A program made the translations under genes and the position numbers. From Misgurnus anguillicaudatus (taxonomy: Eukaryota > Chordata > Actinopteri > Cypriniformes > Cobitidae), in contig NC_073346.2 in assembly GCF_027580225.2 (NCBI RefSeq), positions 12,798,001 through 12,862,000 of the forward strand: a DNA stretch of 64,000 nt. Reading direction: 5' to 3'. Below the pieces are notes generated by a model that was not told where the DNA came from, did not search any database, and worked only from the letters and a program-made list of their open reading frames with translations. This document shows, piece by piece, positions 47,527-60,946 of the stretch; positions within the stretch are counted from its first letter, which is position 1, and each line of letters starts with the position of its first letter.

Positions 47527-48034
47527 CCCAGTCTCACGAAATTTCGTTATATAGTCACGTAATTTTTTGATAATTTTTTCGTGATATTATCACATATTTT
47601 CGCGTTTTTTCGTGATTGTATAACAAATTCCTGTTTTCGTGTGATTATCACGTATTGGTTACTCAACTGTTTTGTCCTTACTGTTTTCTTACCATTGTCG
47701 TTTCGGTTTAGGGTTAGATTTACATAAAATGATATCCCAACCCAAACCCAACTCTAACCCTAACGTTAGGCGACATATATAAAATAAATTAGAAAAAAAA
47801 ATAGTATAAACCAATATATAAAGTGACATTCTAATGCAAGCACCAAATCTAACCCTAAATCAAAGCGACAATGGTTTGAAAATAGGAAAAAGCAGTTGAG
47901 TAACCAATACGTGATAATCACACGAAAACAGGAATTCGTTATAAGATCACGAAAAAAGCGGAAATTCATGATAATATCACGAAAAAAGAATAAAAAAATT
48001 ACGTGACTATATCACGAAACCTAGTGAGACTGGG
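47527..48034. mobile_element. Foldback MITE with arms of about 145 bp
   Basis: CCCAGTCTCACGAAA at the left, TAGTGAGACTGGG at the right. Arms match in long blocks (atatagtcacgtaatttttt, gtgattatcacgtattgg). The centre carries TTAGGGTTAG on one side and CTAACCCTAA on the other. Arm differences are of all types. Confidence 0.85.
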
Positions 48035-48361
48035 TATAAATAATACTATAATTATACACAATACTGTTACTGCAGTATTCTTGTAGATGCCGTGCTATAT
48101 TTGCGGAAACATGCAGTGTACTGTATCCCATAATGCAATGTGCCTAATGTGCCTCCCAGTACCAGTTTGACAAATAAACTGGAAGAAATAAACTTCTTTA
48201 TTTAAGTTTTTCTTTATTTAAATTGATTGATTTATTATTATTATTATTATATATGACACTATTTTTACATTATATAGCCAGGGTATATTGGTAGCAATAG
48301 CCAACAATAGATTGTATGTGTTAAAATTAAAGATTTTTTTATGCCAAAAATCATTGGGATA

Positions 48362-48635
48362 TTAAAGCAACACTGTGTAGTTTTTTATCTTTAAATAATG
48401 TCTCTAAAATTATTTCAGTGATAGAACAACTTTTAACTGGACAAATTGTACTGTTGCTGCAACCTGAGCAACCTCCTAGCTGCTTCAAGCACACTCTGAA
48501 AGTGGCAGTGGAGGGTAGAGCACACAGCCCCGCCCCTCCCCCTGCCTGCAGGAGAGTGTCTGATACCAGGCACTGTTGCGCTTTTCAACCACATGGGGGT
48601 CATTTTTACATGGAAACTACATAGTGTTGCTTTAA
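48362..48635. mobile_element. TTAA-bounded MITE, family B-like
   Basis: TTAA then AGCAACACTGTGTAGTTTT; right AAACTACATAGTGTTGCT then TTAA. The ends resemble the MITE inside the SINE at 6880-7189, but the interior differs. Confidence 0.85.
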
Positions 48636-49227
48636 GTAAAGATCATTCTTCAAGAAGATATTTTGTAAATTCCCTATCGTAAAAATATATAAAAAATGTA
48701 TTTATCATTTATAATATGTGTTGCTAAGGACTTCATTCTTCAGACTCACATCTTAAAAGGCAACTTTCTCAATATTTGGATTTTTTGCACCCTCAGATTC
48801 CAGATTTGAAAATAGTTGTATCTCAGCCAAATACCGTCCTATCCTAACAAACCATACTTCAATGGAAAGCTTATTTATTCAGATGTATAAATAAATCGAT
48901 AAATCTCACAAGGGTCAATTTAAAAAAAGCCCCCTTATGACTGGTTTTGTGGTCTAAGGTCATTTTTAACAGATTAAATGCAATATAATCATGTTTAATT
49001 CCAAGATTGTACAATTATTGCCAATTGCTAAATTTAACATGCAGTCACATGACAAAATATAGCAAAGAATTTGAACATTTAAAGTGTTTATTGTTGCAAA
49101 ATGCAGCATTAAGTGTATACTTCACATTTTGCAGTAGCTACAGTATGGTAATATTTCATTCAGACTTTAATAGAAAACTTGGCATCGTTTCTCATTATTA
49201 AGTCTGCTAGTCTGCAAAGGCCAAACC

Positions 49228-49370
<143 letters not shown>

Positions 49371-49694
49371 TTGAGAGTGACCTATTTTTGTGTTATATAC
49401 GAGGTGATAAACATGTGTCTAAATAGCTAAACCTCATTAGCAGGCAGTACCTAAACACACAGTGTGTAAGTCAGCACAGTATACAACAGGTCTCTCTGGA
49501 TCATTTAATGTTTAGAAACCGTGTTAATGCTGTTCTCTGCCTCCCTGAGCTGATAATAGTTCATGGATGATTTAGACCAGCGCTGTTGACTCTGTAATGT
49601 CTACAACGCCATATATACTATACACTTCACTATCTCAGATACAGGGAAACATACATGGATGTTCATATATATATATTTGAAAATGTATACTTAC

Positions 49695-49811
49695 CCTTTT
49701 CTTAAGCGCCTCTAGAGACTCGAAATCCAGTTTGGCGAGTTGGATTTGGATATCTTTAGGAACATCTGGAATGACGAACGCCAGGATCAACTTGAAGGCC
49801 AAGAGAATGTG
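49695..49811 (-). CDS. ano10: ANO10 coding exon: last membrane helix and start of cytosolic tail
   Basis: Read on the - strand, this exon follows tttttttag and ends before gtaagt. Its 117 bases give 39 codons with phase 0 at both ends. It encodes [20 protein letters not shown] (end of the final transmembrane helix and the conserved I-P-D motif), then [15 protein letters not shown], the amphipathic cytosolic segment. In mammals this exon ends at the equivalent Leu-Lys-Gln-Gln and one short exon follows. The intron towards the exon at 63524 is 13.7 kb. A very long CA/GT repeat lies about 325 bases downstream of this donor in the transcript. Confidence 0.93.
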
Positions 49812-50818
49812 CTAAAAAAAAGACAAAAGGAGGGAGCTTTACAGCACAGTCTTTATTTGGACAAATCTAACAACTGACAAACACGTTTTAGAATGATTAA
49901 TGTAATTGGAGAAGCGTTTTTACATAATTGAACTCCACCTAACCTCTCTGTAAAACCCACACAACCTCTCACAAACGTATAAATGGAGACATACGGTATA
50001 AAAAGAGAATATATTTCAGCCTCATTAAATAGCTGGATGATCTTTATGGCTCTCTACAGTATGTGTTCAAAGGCCACATTAATGAGATATATCTCTGGAA
50101 GAGTGCCAGCTGTCCTCGACACTGTACTGTATTAATGGATCTCTACACACCCACAGCTTCTGAAAGCACTCACTATTCATCTCTGTACTGTATGTGTCAT
50201 CCAAAATGTCCAAGTCTATCAGTCTGTGCTTTACTGGGGGTCGAACCCATGACCTCATTGCTCCATCAGAGTGCAGGAAGTTTGGGAAAATCACTGCGGA
50301 CATGCAATTGTTCAACAAAATTGCACATCATTTGAAACATACTTGCTTAAAGGGCATTAACATATAATAATGTTAAAACCACACAGATAAGATACTGTAT
50401 CAACTTGTGATAAATCTAAATTGCTATTAAGGGCCTATGTAATTTTAGTTTATTTATTTTAGTTTTAAATATATTGATTTCGTTTTTCTTTCACTTCTTT
50501 TCTCCATATGTATGTTTATTTATTTACTCCTTATTTTTCTCACCTGTTGTTGTTGTTATTTTTTACTTTTTCATTTTGCTTTATAAATATATTGCCTTGC
50601 ATTAAATTTGGCATGAATTTGAACTGCATTGGCCACGCCCCACAGGATGTAGAATTGTTATGACAGGAAGAGTATTTTTTTATTAAACTTTATTTTTATA
50701 AACATCTTAGAAAAGTAAAACACAAACAACTTGTAGTTGACCAGTGTACTGTACATTTTGTTTTTACAAAAAACAAACACAAAACACACTAGGATTTTAC
50801 AAACACTAAAAACTAACT

Positions 50819-51735
50819 GGGTGATTCTCACGAAACCATTGAAACACCACGGCACTAAGGATTTTAGCTTTAAAATGTGTAATATAGTAACATTAAAAAG
50901 CATCAGAATTAACACAATACTGTGTTCTACCTTGCACAATGTGTGATTTCAACATAAGAATTTATAATTGGAAATTTTATCTCATTTTCTGCTGAAATTC
51001 TCATTACCGCAATGTGTCCGGCTGTGTTTGAACATGCGTTATGTTGTAATTTAATCAAATTAACACAAAAATATTAAGAAAAAAAATAAATGGATGTTTT
51101 GCTAGACTACTTTAGATGACAAAAAAAATATTTACTGAATATTCATGTATAATAATAATGAAGAAAAATTAGGAAAATGATGTGTCCATGCCTCATGTTC
51201 TCATCCTCCGCAACACTTTTTGAGAACAGTTTAAGCACACATACAGAATTTTAATAAAGTTTGATTTTGAGTGACCAAGCACATGGACCAGTTACTTCAA
51301 GATGGCTATCAGGTAAGATCATTTTTTTACAGTTAATTTAAAATATTGTCTTGTCAGAATGCTTACACGACATTTTGATTATCATTACCGCAACAGATGC
51401 TTATTAAAATGTTAATTTAATTAATAGAAGCATAATACTTTGATTTTAAATGCATGTGCAGAATCTCCAAATTATGTTCTTTCAGGTTTGTCATGTTATT
51501 TTGAAAATATGTCAGTGTTGATGTTTTCTGACTGTTGCGTTAATGAGATTTTTTAGGACTATTTTTTTAATTATGTTACAAAAAGTATTAATGATAATTA
51601 AAAGTTTTTAAATTAATGTTCCCATTTACTCCAGACTTTGTTTTTCAATGTCTGGTGGGAAAAAAAGTAAATTTAAGCAATTTTTACATTTTCATGCTTG
51701 ACATTTTTCAAACCAAGTTTTCGTGAGAATCACCC
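50819..51735. mobile_element. MITE with GGGTGATTCTCACGAAA ends, copy 2
   Basis: GGGTGATTCTCACGAAA at the left and TTTTCGTGAGAATCACCC at the right. It is inverted relative to 15592-16406. Confidence 0.8.
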
Positions 51736-52222
51736 AACTACTCACATAAAAGTAAACATAAATATCAATAAACATCATTTTAAATGTGAAATTTGTCTAA
51801 TCCTGGCTCTGAATTTGATCCATGAGTGTGACACAAACACCAACTCACTCAGTTTCATCCAAATTTACCGGTTTATCCTTCCCACAGCAAATAATATGAC
51901 TAGTATTTGCTACATTAAATATATATTTCATGCATTCTGACTTATAACCACAGTTTAAGAGTTCATTTCTTCACGCTAAACAAATGCAAAGTGTCAAAAA
52001 AGCAGTTGGACGTGTTACAGAGTATTTCTGTGTCGGGAAGTTTTTTTCAATTAAGGGTCCAGCTGACGTTTCAGGGGTAAGCCATACGTATCACTTGTTT
52101 TTATGGGTACTTCCCCCGGAAAACCACGCCCACACATCAATCAGCGGGAGAGCGAGAACCGAGAACGCTAAGTTAAAGGCATGACTTCACGCGACAGCTT
52201 TGTTTTATATCAAGACTCAACA

Positions 52223-52309
52223 ATGGCACGAAAGAAGAAGTGTGTTTTTGGATGTAAGAAAAAGAAAGCCATTATAATGGAAACAATGGATATAGTTTGT
52301 TTATCCAGG
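52223..52309 (+). pseudogene. Short frame resembling the start of a THAP-type zinc finger (tentative)
   Basis: Begins M-A-R-K-K-K-C-V-F-G-C-K, a Met followed by basic residues and Cys-x3-Cys, which is how THAP domains begin. The rest does not continue as a THAP domain. It may be the N-terminal leftover of a transposase gene in a decayed element (a ttaaaggcatgac sequence starts just upstream, at about 52174). Weak. Confidence 0.25.
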
Positions 52310-53052
52310 GAAGCAGCAGAGTTTTGCATGTGTGTTTGTTTAACGCTGTATTTCATTGAAAAGTCCCAATTGGGTCATGAGTTGCATAGAGTAAGATAGA
52401 TTTCTGTGTTATGCTGGAAATAGGCGTGCAAGTGCATATTATATAAACAACACAAACATGTAGTGAATCATAAGTTAAACAGTGTTGTATAAAGTGTTGA
52501 CAAGTGACTCACTCCTCCCGCAGTTCGTAACTCCTCCTTCCAAATTTTTATACGTTATCGGAAATATCTGTAAAGCTTATCTGTCTTTTATAAATCTGAT
52601 AAAACTAAAGACTCTTCGGAGATATGAAAGATGTAATACTACTCTATAGGTACTACAGATTAACATCAGATACGCAGAAACAGCGTGGACGCTTTAATGT
52701 ATTCTGATTTAATTAAATACAGGCACTGTGAAATGAAGACCGCATAGCTAAAAAAATCTTTCATTGATTATGGTGCTAAATGAACTCTATAAACTTGGCA
52801 TCACCCTGTGCTAGACAAAACTACAGTAATTATTAAAGACCTGTGTAACCTGGATCTAAAAATGTCTCTCTGTGATCTGAGGATATAGTGCAGAGCATGA
52901 GACTCAGCATGAAAGCTGTAATGCCGGAGAAAACCTTAGATGACCTGCCCTAGATCAAAAATAGAGGTTAAAATAACTCAAAAATACAGAAAATATGATT
53001 CTGTTCACCCCACTTTATTGTAGCAATCAACTAATACATATAGCATACGCAA

Positions 53053-53930
53053 GAGGGATGCTCCGATCAGGATTTTTGAAGGCCGATACCGATCACCGAT
53101 TTGTTGTCTTCGAGATCGGCCGATACCAATGCCGATACCGATTTTTCAAGCTGATATGCAAGCTCTTTGATGACTGTAACTTTTAACATTTTTTCTAGAT
53201 AAAGTAAAACCACAGATGTTATATTACTTGCAGTAATTAGGTATATTATTGTTTAATAGAGAATCAAATAAATTAGCACAACAAATATTTCTTCTGCAAA
53301 GAGTAATTTAATATGCCTTTAAAAAGGCTTATGTCTGTAAATAATGAAAATAAAACACTTCACAGTCTTTACTGTATGAATTAAATATACACGCATTCGT
53401 ATGAAGTACAACAGTTCTTTAGTGAAGAGCAGAGAGTGATTTTATTGAGAGATGAATTAGGTTACTGTAGCTTTAAGATTTGACAGAGATCGCTCTGTTC
53501 ACGTGCACTGATGACAGGCTGCTGTGTGCGCGCGGCGGGTGTATGCAGACGAGAGCAGCTGTGAGGAAAATTAAAGTTTAAACGCTCAAAACTTTAGATA
53601 TGTGTTGTATACGCTGTTTGATGGGGATGTGAAGACGGGTCGCGCTGTTAGGACCGGACCGCGTCCTCATAGAAAATACACATATCTCTGTAAAGGCAAA
53701 GAAAGAGAGAAATGCAAATCTGCACATCGCTCATGAGCCACGGGTTATAAAAATGCTCTCACTGCGTAAAAATGGTCTCTAACTGCAGCCGCATTGAGGA
53801 GCCACATGATGACAAAAGTAAACAGAAAGATCGGTTCACGAGATCGGCAAATTTAAAGAGGACCGATCGAGTCATTTAATGCCGTTATCGGCCGATACCG
53901 ATCTCTGGCCGATCGATCGGAGCATCCCTA
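53053..53930. mobile_element. hAT element, 878 bp
   Basis: GAGGGATGCTCCGATC at the left and GATCGGAGCATCCCTA at the right, with the perfect 8-bp duplication ATACGCAA at 53045-53052 and 53931-53938. Subterminal GGCCGATACCGAT repeats lie at both ends. The first base is G where the family has T. No transposase frame. Confidence 0.92.
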
Positions 53931-54160
53931 ATACGCAATTATACAAACAAAACTTAAAATTTTAGCTTAAAACTTTGCAAATCACAATTTCTGTGTCTCG
54001 AGTATCACCTTGGGTATGAGTAACCCAGCTTTCGTTTTAGAGATAACCCTGCTTGTAAAACACTCCTGGGGTTAATAGGGGGGTTTAGAACGAAGATAAC
54101 CCAGAGTTGAAGCACAGTGTGAAAAGCCCTTGTAATGTGTAGAGTACCTGAAAACCATAC

Positions 54161-54450
54161 TTAAAGGAACAGTATGCAGGATTGTGGCCAAAACTGGTAT
54201 TGCAATCACAAAACTTGTGGCTAAAACCGGTACTGCAATCACACAACTGGTGGCCAATACACAAAATGACAACATAAACATCAGTTGAGGGCTGCAACTC
54301 CACTTTTTAAATGACAATATCCTGGCCAGACCACTGTTGTCAGTGATATACGTAAGTATTTGAAATGAAAATGATTTCTTAATGTCTAGTGACATATCAG
54401 CGTCATTTTATGATTCATTAATATACATTTCTTACATACTGTTCCTTTAA
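54161..54450. mobile_element. TTAA-bounded MITE, family E
   Basis: TTAA then AGGAACAGTATG; CATACTGTTCCT then TTAA. The interior has three related copies of AAAACTGGTATTGCAATCAC-like sequence of about 35 bp. Confidence 0.85.
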
Positions 54451-55322
54451 GTAAAAGTGAAGATTACTTACTGCAAAAATTACTCCATTACAAGATACAA
54501 GCCACTAATACTAATTCAATTGGAGTAAAAGTCTTAAAGAATCATATTCTAACAATATTCTAACAATGAGTATTTTACTCTATACTGAATGTGGGTTTAA
54601 AGATGCACTAGTCCAATAAATAACAACAAGTGAAAAAAAAGGAACAATTGATTTGTGAGGGTTTTTTCCTAAAATAAAAATGAAATTGAACACCTCAAGA
54701 TTTCACTAAATCAAGACCAAGATAAACATGGCAGAACGAAACACAGACTAAACAATTCAGTCTTAATTTCCTTTCTTCGTTACTATGCATGTTGTGACCT
54801 CTGACCTCCTGCGTCAGCACCACACATGCGTTATGAACAGCAGCTCCTTCATAGAGCACCATGCACACATAGACATAATTTATACATAGACATAGACAAA
54901 TTTCTTGTGTTTAAAGCCGCTATATTCTGTGTTTAAAGACCGAATGTGTTTAAAGCCGCTATAAACTGAACTTTTTGGCTGTCCCAGACGAAAGTAATCA
55001 TACCGATTTCTGTGATCTTAATTGGTGCTTCTATGTCATACAGTGAAGAGGGGTTCAAACGAACATTTTCCCAGCCTTGCAACCAAAGATAGCCTATGAT
55101 AGTTTCTGACAGTGTCAGAAATTCAGCATGATCACTGCACAGTGTGTCGCTGCTACGACCTGCATATCAGTATTTGTTTACCAGTAGCGCATGCTGTTGA
55201 CGTTGTGCTAACGTGTGTGGCAGCCGCCAAAGCTTCAGATTTAATAGGTGTCATCATCGTACAGTCTACATGATTGTAGTACCAAGGTTTAAACAATCCA
55301 TGTCACACAGTGTATCCTGGGC

Positions 55323-55758
55323 TTAAAGAGCACATATTTCATTGTTAAAAAACAACATTATTTTGTGTATTTGGTATAATACAATGTGTTCGCGTGGTTT
55401 ATGGTTAAAAAACACATTATTTTCCACATAGCGTACATAGATTTCACTCTCATCCTGAAACGCACGGATTTGAAAAGCTCTGTGTCCCTGATTGGCCAGC
55501 TAATCTGTACGTTGTGATTGGCCTGAATACCTCTGACATCATGTTGGATCTTGTCAACATCACCAATCCCAGGAAGTAAACGGTTGCCTATACTCCAAGA
55601 AAAAAGATTTAAATTGGAGACGATAACTCGCGTCATTGTTTACTTTGGGGTTTGTACCTTTTACATATCGTTAACATGTACTAATACACACACACACACA
55701 CACACACACACACCAAAGGAAATTTAAAATCACGAATCGGCCCATAGTTGCTCTTTAA
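55323..55758. mobile_element. TTAA-bounded MITE, family D copy 2
   Basis: TTAA then AGAGCACATATTTC; GTTGCTCT then TTAA. Inverted relative of 27866-28395. It holds an AC microsatellite at 55686-55713. Confidence 0.8.
55686..55713 (+). repeat. (AC)14 microsatellite
   Basis: Uninterrupted AC run inside the family D MITE. Confidence 0.95.
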
Positions 55759-56704
55759 GACGTGCTCATGCCCGGACCTATGTGGCGGCACCTTTCAAAT
55801 CACATACATGACTGCTGTCAGCACATACGTTGTGATGCTCTTGCGAATGTGCGTCAGAGACTGACACCAAAGAGAAGAAAATGTGAAATAAAGTCATTTT
55901 TTGGGGGGGTGGTTGCACAAAAAAGTATTCTCATCGCTTTATGAAATAAAGCAATAAGCCCCAAGAAGCAGTGGGTTACCAGTGCATTTTATAACAGCTA
56001 AGGTGCGTTGTTATTGCGTTTATAAAACGGTTACTTCATATTCATAACTTTAGCTGGATTTTATAAATACTTAATGTTGTGATATAAATGAAATGTTGTA
56101 AACATAGTAGGTGTTGATGTACGTTGCTAACTCAGACTTAGTATAAATCACAATGTTAGTGTCATTGTAGCGAAATAACTAGCAGTTCGGTCAGGCTACA
56201 AAAGACGACATTTCAACATACGTTACACACTCCGTTGCTCTGATTGGTCGTAGGTCTATCTAATTGAGTGCAGAGGCATTTTTCGGGTTGAGACACACCT
56301 CATAATTATAGCTCAATGGAGCGGTATCAGACTCAAATTCTAACTAGAATTGAGTATGACAACGTCAGGCTACCATAATTGTGCAATTGTAGACAAATTA
56401 AAAATATGATTAAAGACTGTGGTGTTTATTTTCATAAATCAGTACGCAGCAACAGTGGTGCAGTGATACTCCTGTAATGCGGTCTGAACCGTGGGTTTAC
56501 CGCGGTATTTTATCACGGCTTAGTACGCGTTTTAACCAATCAGAATGAAGAACCAGAACTGCCCATTTTATAATGAAGATTAAACCACTGTATTCACCTG
56601 GACTATTTTAACAATGTCTTCCGAGCCTTGAACTTGGTAGTTGCATTGATGAAATTCCAGACTCCCAAATGATAACAAAGATATCTTCATTTGTGTTCAG
56701 AAGA

Positions 56705-56950
56705 TTAACTCTTTCACCGCCAGTGTTTTTAAAAAAAGTTGCTAGCCAGCGCCAGCGTTTTTCATGATTTTCACAAAAGTTCAATGCCTTTAAAACAGAC
56801 ACGGACATGCAGCCACTTGCCATAGGGCAATACTTCCGGTTTTAAAAAGTTGCGGATAAAAACCTGGTGGATAATAGCGGTATTGCGGAAAGACGGAGAT
56901 ACTCGTCATTGGCGGGGAAGCGTTTTCTCCTGAATGGCGGGGAAAGAGTT
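56705..56950. repeat. Dispersed element with CCGCCA/TGGCGG ends, copy 2
   Basis: TTAACTCTTTCACCGCCAG at the left and TGGCGGGGAAAGAGTT at the right. A shorter version of 3101-3596. Confidence 0.7.
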
Positions 56951-57456
56951 GTTAAAGTTCTTGTGGGTGTGAAACGACATGAGGGTAAGTAATTAATTAA
57001 TGACAAAAATGTAATTCTGGGATGAACTAACAATTCAATTGATCAATGTGAAACACCTGGCATTCGGCAAGCTTCTGATTCGTGGTCATGTGGAGTAGCC
57101 TAACTTAGCACTAAAAGGCAAATCACATCTATTAAATTCAATTCTTTGAAGCTGTCAATATCGCTTCTTCCCCTGAAGAAATAAGACCTAGTATATAAAG
57201 TTGCTGACTTGGTGTGCACAGTGTAATGGCAAATGTTAGTGCAAATGTAGTGGAATAAAGAGCACATATATTCAATCAAAAATGTAGTTGAGTAGAAAGT
57301 GAAAGTTGCTTATATGATGCTCAGTAAAAGTACAAATAGCCCAAAGTATTTAATGAAGTACCGATGACCGTGAACAGGAGGAACGAGCATGTCAGAGAGG
57401 TGTGAAAGTAGCCCATGCTAACTGTCATCTTTCACATGTGAGAAGTGAAACGGAGT

Positions 57457-57582
<126 letters not shown>

Positions 57583-57799
57583 ATGATGGCCAGACTGATC
57601 TTGCAGCATGTCAGACATGGTTAGAGTCATGCTTGAGCACATAAACTTCAGTTAAACAGCCCTGTTAAACCCTGCCTTCCTGTTAACACAACTCTCACTG
57701 TGTGAACAAACACAAACACACATCCTATTCACACACACAGTCACCAACTGCTAATATAGCACTGACAGCTACAGTAAAAATAGATTACAATGTATACGC

Positions 57800-58023
57800 T
57801 TAAAGGCGGAGTCCACGATGTTTGAAAAACGCGTTGGAAAAGGAGACGGGCCGACTACCAAAACACACTTATAGCCAATCAAATCAAATCAAATGCCGGG
57901 TTGCGTATGTGTGGGGCGGGTCTATCAACAGAAGGTCCAGATTCTATTGGGGTAGGGGCGTGTTTGTTTAGGTGATTTCAAATATCAACATTGGCTTTCA
58001 AACATCATGGACTCCGCCTTTAA
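57800..58023. mobile_element. TTAA-bounded MITE, family A copy 3 (inverted)
   Basis: TTAA then AGGCGGAGTCCACGATG; CATGGACTCCGCCT then TTAA. The interior is the reverse complement of the copy at 36191. Confidence 0.8.
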
Positions 58024-58684
58024 GCAAAACAATGTCATTTTCCAGGCCACTTTTGAGTGCTAACAAACCAATACAATATTACTACAATACCGCACCGCTG
58101 CAATTCAGTGTCAGCTACTTAAAATGTGTGTGCTTGGCTACAGCTTCTTTCTATATAAATACTGTATGGCCAGCTATAATGCACTGGATGAATAACTGAT
58201 GCCACGATCAATGAAAATGCCAACAAACATCTCTTTGATAAAACTGTACTGATAAAACTTGCCAATACAAGTAGTGCTGGGTTTTGTGAATAAGGCTTAT
58301 TTTAAAATAAACCTAATATCCAAATAAAATTTGTATTTTGATAAATGACACTGATTTAAAAATGCACTGCAGTGCAAATGTAGAGGTTAAACTGAACTGA
58401 TGAGTGTAGTGAATAGCAAGGTGTTGTGCTAAAATTGCTGTTGTGCATAATATTAGCTACATCATTGTTTAACTCTATCAGTATATCACACATTTCTCTT
58501 TTTTTTAGAGGTCCTTGCCATCAAGCTTTTCAGTTCCTCGTGATGCTCCTCCGTCTCCTGTCACCGTGGCTACACTGTTGCCTGGTTACTGCTCTCTGAG
58601 GCATGTCATCGTGTAATTACCTGAGTATCACATGCCTCAAAAGTAGGCAGCAGTCACGGCTCTGAGAAATACCAGCAATGACAC

Positions 58685-58709
58685 TCACACACACACACAC
58701 ACACACACA
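58685..58709 (+). repeat. (CA)n microsatellite
   Basis: About 12 CA units. Confidence 0.9.
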
Positions 58710-58776
58710 AAGTTTTCTGATTCATTTCACAGTGAGCCCATGACAGCGCACACATAGGTAAAGTCAAGAATATATA

Positions 58777-58778
<2 letters not shown>

Positions 58779-58839
<61 letters not shown>
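58779..58839 (+). repeat. (AG)30 microsatellite
   Basis: Uninterrupted AG run of about 61 bp. Confidence 0.97.
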
Positions 58840-58842
<3 letters not shown>

Positions 58843-59031
58843 CCCAATATGACCTTCAAGAACACAGATTATTTCCATATTAGGTCTTTTATGGGATTAT
58901 CTAACTCCCTGATAAGTCCTGATATGGCTAGTATTATACCCGACCCATGTCCGAGGCACACATGAAACTTTTGAGTGGACATATGAAGACCTCTCGGCTA
59001 CAGTACTGTATAATGAAGCAGAAACTAAGCA

Positions 59032-59871
59032 TTAAAGGATTAGTCAATTTTCTTACAAAAAATCCAGATAATTTACTCACCACCATGTTATCCAAAATGT
59101 TGATGTATTTCTTTGTTCAGTCCAGAAGAAATTATGTTTTTTGAGAAAAACATTCCAGGATTTTTCTCATTTTAATGGACTTTAATAGACCCCAACCACT
59201 TAACACTTATTTTTTTTAAAACAGAGTTTTAAAAGACTCTAAATGATCCCAAACGAGGCATAAGGGTCTTATCTAGCAAAATGATTCCTGTGATGCACCA
59301 GCGCGACCTCACGCAATACGTCATCACGTCAAGAGGTCACAAATGACGAATGCGAAACTACGCCCCAGTGTTTACAAGTGTGGAGAAAGAGGACCGTTCA
59401 GAGTTGTTGAATGTCGAATGATCCTAATTAATGTCTTTGTGTCAGTTTAATGTTTAAAATGGTTCGCAAATGTGCGTTTCATATATGTAACACGTGACCT
59501 TTCTACGTCACAAGCCAATTATGTGAGGTCGCGCTGGCGCTTCACAGGACCGGAGATAGACGAGAAATTGTGGTTTAAAAGTGCATATTTTTTATTTTTC
59601 TTGTCAAAAGTGACAATCTTTTTGCTAGATAAGACCCTTATGCCTCGTTTGGGATCGTTTATAGTCCTTTGAAACTTCGTTGAAAAAACTGTTTAGTGTT
59701 AAATGTTGGGTTCCATTAAAGTCCATTAAAATTAGAAAAATCCTGGAATGTTTTCCTCAAAAAACATATTTTTTTCTCGACTGAACACAGAAAGACATCA
59801 ACATTTTGGATGACATTGTGGTGAGTAAATTATCTGGATTTTTTTTTTAAGAAAATTGACTAATCCTTTAA
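59032..59871. mobile_element. TTAA-bounded foldback element, 840 bp
   Basis: TTAA then AGGATTAGTCAATTTTCTTA; its complement then TTAA. Arms extend more than 300 bp with mixed-type mismatches and indels. Between the arms is a short frame M-V-R-K-C-A-F-H-I-C-N at 59459, which looks like the start of a THAP domain. Confidence 0.85.
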
Positions 59872-60146
59872 ACCTCACCTGGTGGACCTTTTAAGGCAGC
59901 AGAAACGCCGAATAGCAGCTGTTTTTTCAGCTGAGCCCTTTGGTTGCTGTGATACTTCTGCTTTGTTTATCAGTCGTTGTACAATGCGCCAGTTGGTTGT
60001 TGTGATATTTGCCCTGCCCCTCCTCCACTATTACGTAAAGTTCGATATTAAATGTGTTCTCAGTTTGTCACTCCACAGAAAAATGTGTTAATAACCATCT
60101 AGCCAAACTGATTAAAAAACTGCAACCTAAATGGATGCTTGCGTCG

Positions 60147-60562
60147 CAATAAGGGCTGTGACAATTAATCGTGCAAATGCACGTTTTCTCAATGAATGAA
60201 TTTGAATGAATTACGGTAAAATGCCGCCACCTCCAAAAACCAGAGGGCGCTCTTGTGCAGAAACCCCATTTGTGCTACAGAAGAAGTAACATTACAAACG
60301 CTATTCCAGAAAATATCTAGAGAGGCATATTAAAGGTGCAGTGTGTAACATTTAGAAGGATCTAATGACAGAAATGCTATATTATAAACATGACTATAGT
60401 ATCAATGGTGTATAAAGACCTTACATAAATGTACTGTTATGTATTTATAAGGACTTCCAACTGATCACACAGCCGTAGTACATGCACAAGTTGTGCATGA
60501 AACACAGAATCGGGGCCAGAATCTTTTTAATGGGGAACGCGATGCATCGATGCACAACCCTA
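60147..60562. mobile_element. Decayed hAT-like pieces with a truncated TTAA MITE
   Basis: Starts AAGGGCTGTGACAATTAATC and ends ATCGATGCACAACCCTA, both hAT-like termini, but flanking octamers do not match, so they may be two different elements. A family C TTAA MITE starts at 60330 (TTAAAGGTGCAGTGTGTAAC) and has no clear right end. Confidence 0.45.
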
Positions 60563-60894
60563 GTAGTAATTGTGTTAGGTGCAGCGACATGCTCTGTGGT
60601 TCCAATGCATCATCGAGCCACCATGTTAGCCCGCCCAAATAATACTGAACACAGAAACGTGACAAAACTGTTTAATCATTTAAGATTACTGGCAGTTGTT
60701 TTGTTTTTGTAGTTTACATCCCGACCGCTAGATAGCAGTCTTCTTATCTCTAAACTTCAGGAGTGACAGGAAATAAAAGTTACTGACAGCTTTCCTATAA
60801 TATTATCATATTCTATTCCCAAAATAAGAAATATCACAGTATATTGCATTGCTTGCCATATCGGAATGTATTGCATTGAACAGTACCGTGACCA

Positions 60895-60946
60895 TTGTAT
60901 CGGGATACGCATCGCATCGCCAGATTCTTGCCGATACACAGCCCTA
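60895..60946. mobile_element. hAT terminus of the family seen at 13763
   Basis: TGTATCGGGATACGCATCGC followed by CCGATACACAGCCCTA, very like the right end of the 12255-13763 hAT. The left end was not found with confidence. Confidence 0.5.

Noticed and set aside
59032..59871. Same A/G arm asymmetry as in the 28609 hairpin
   Set aside because: I compared the outer arms: the differences are of all types with small indels, so there is no directional signal.
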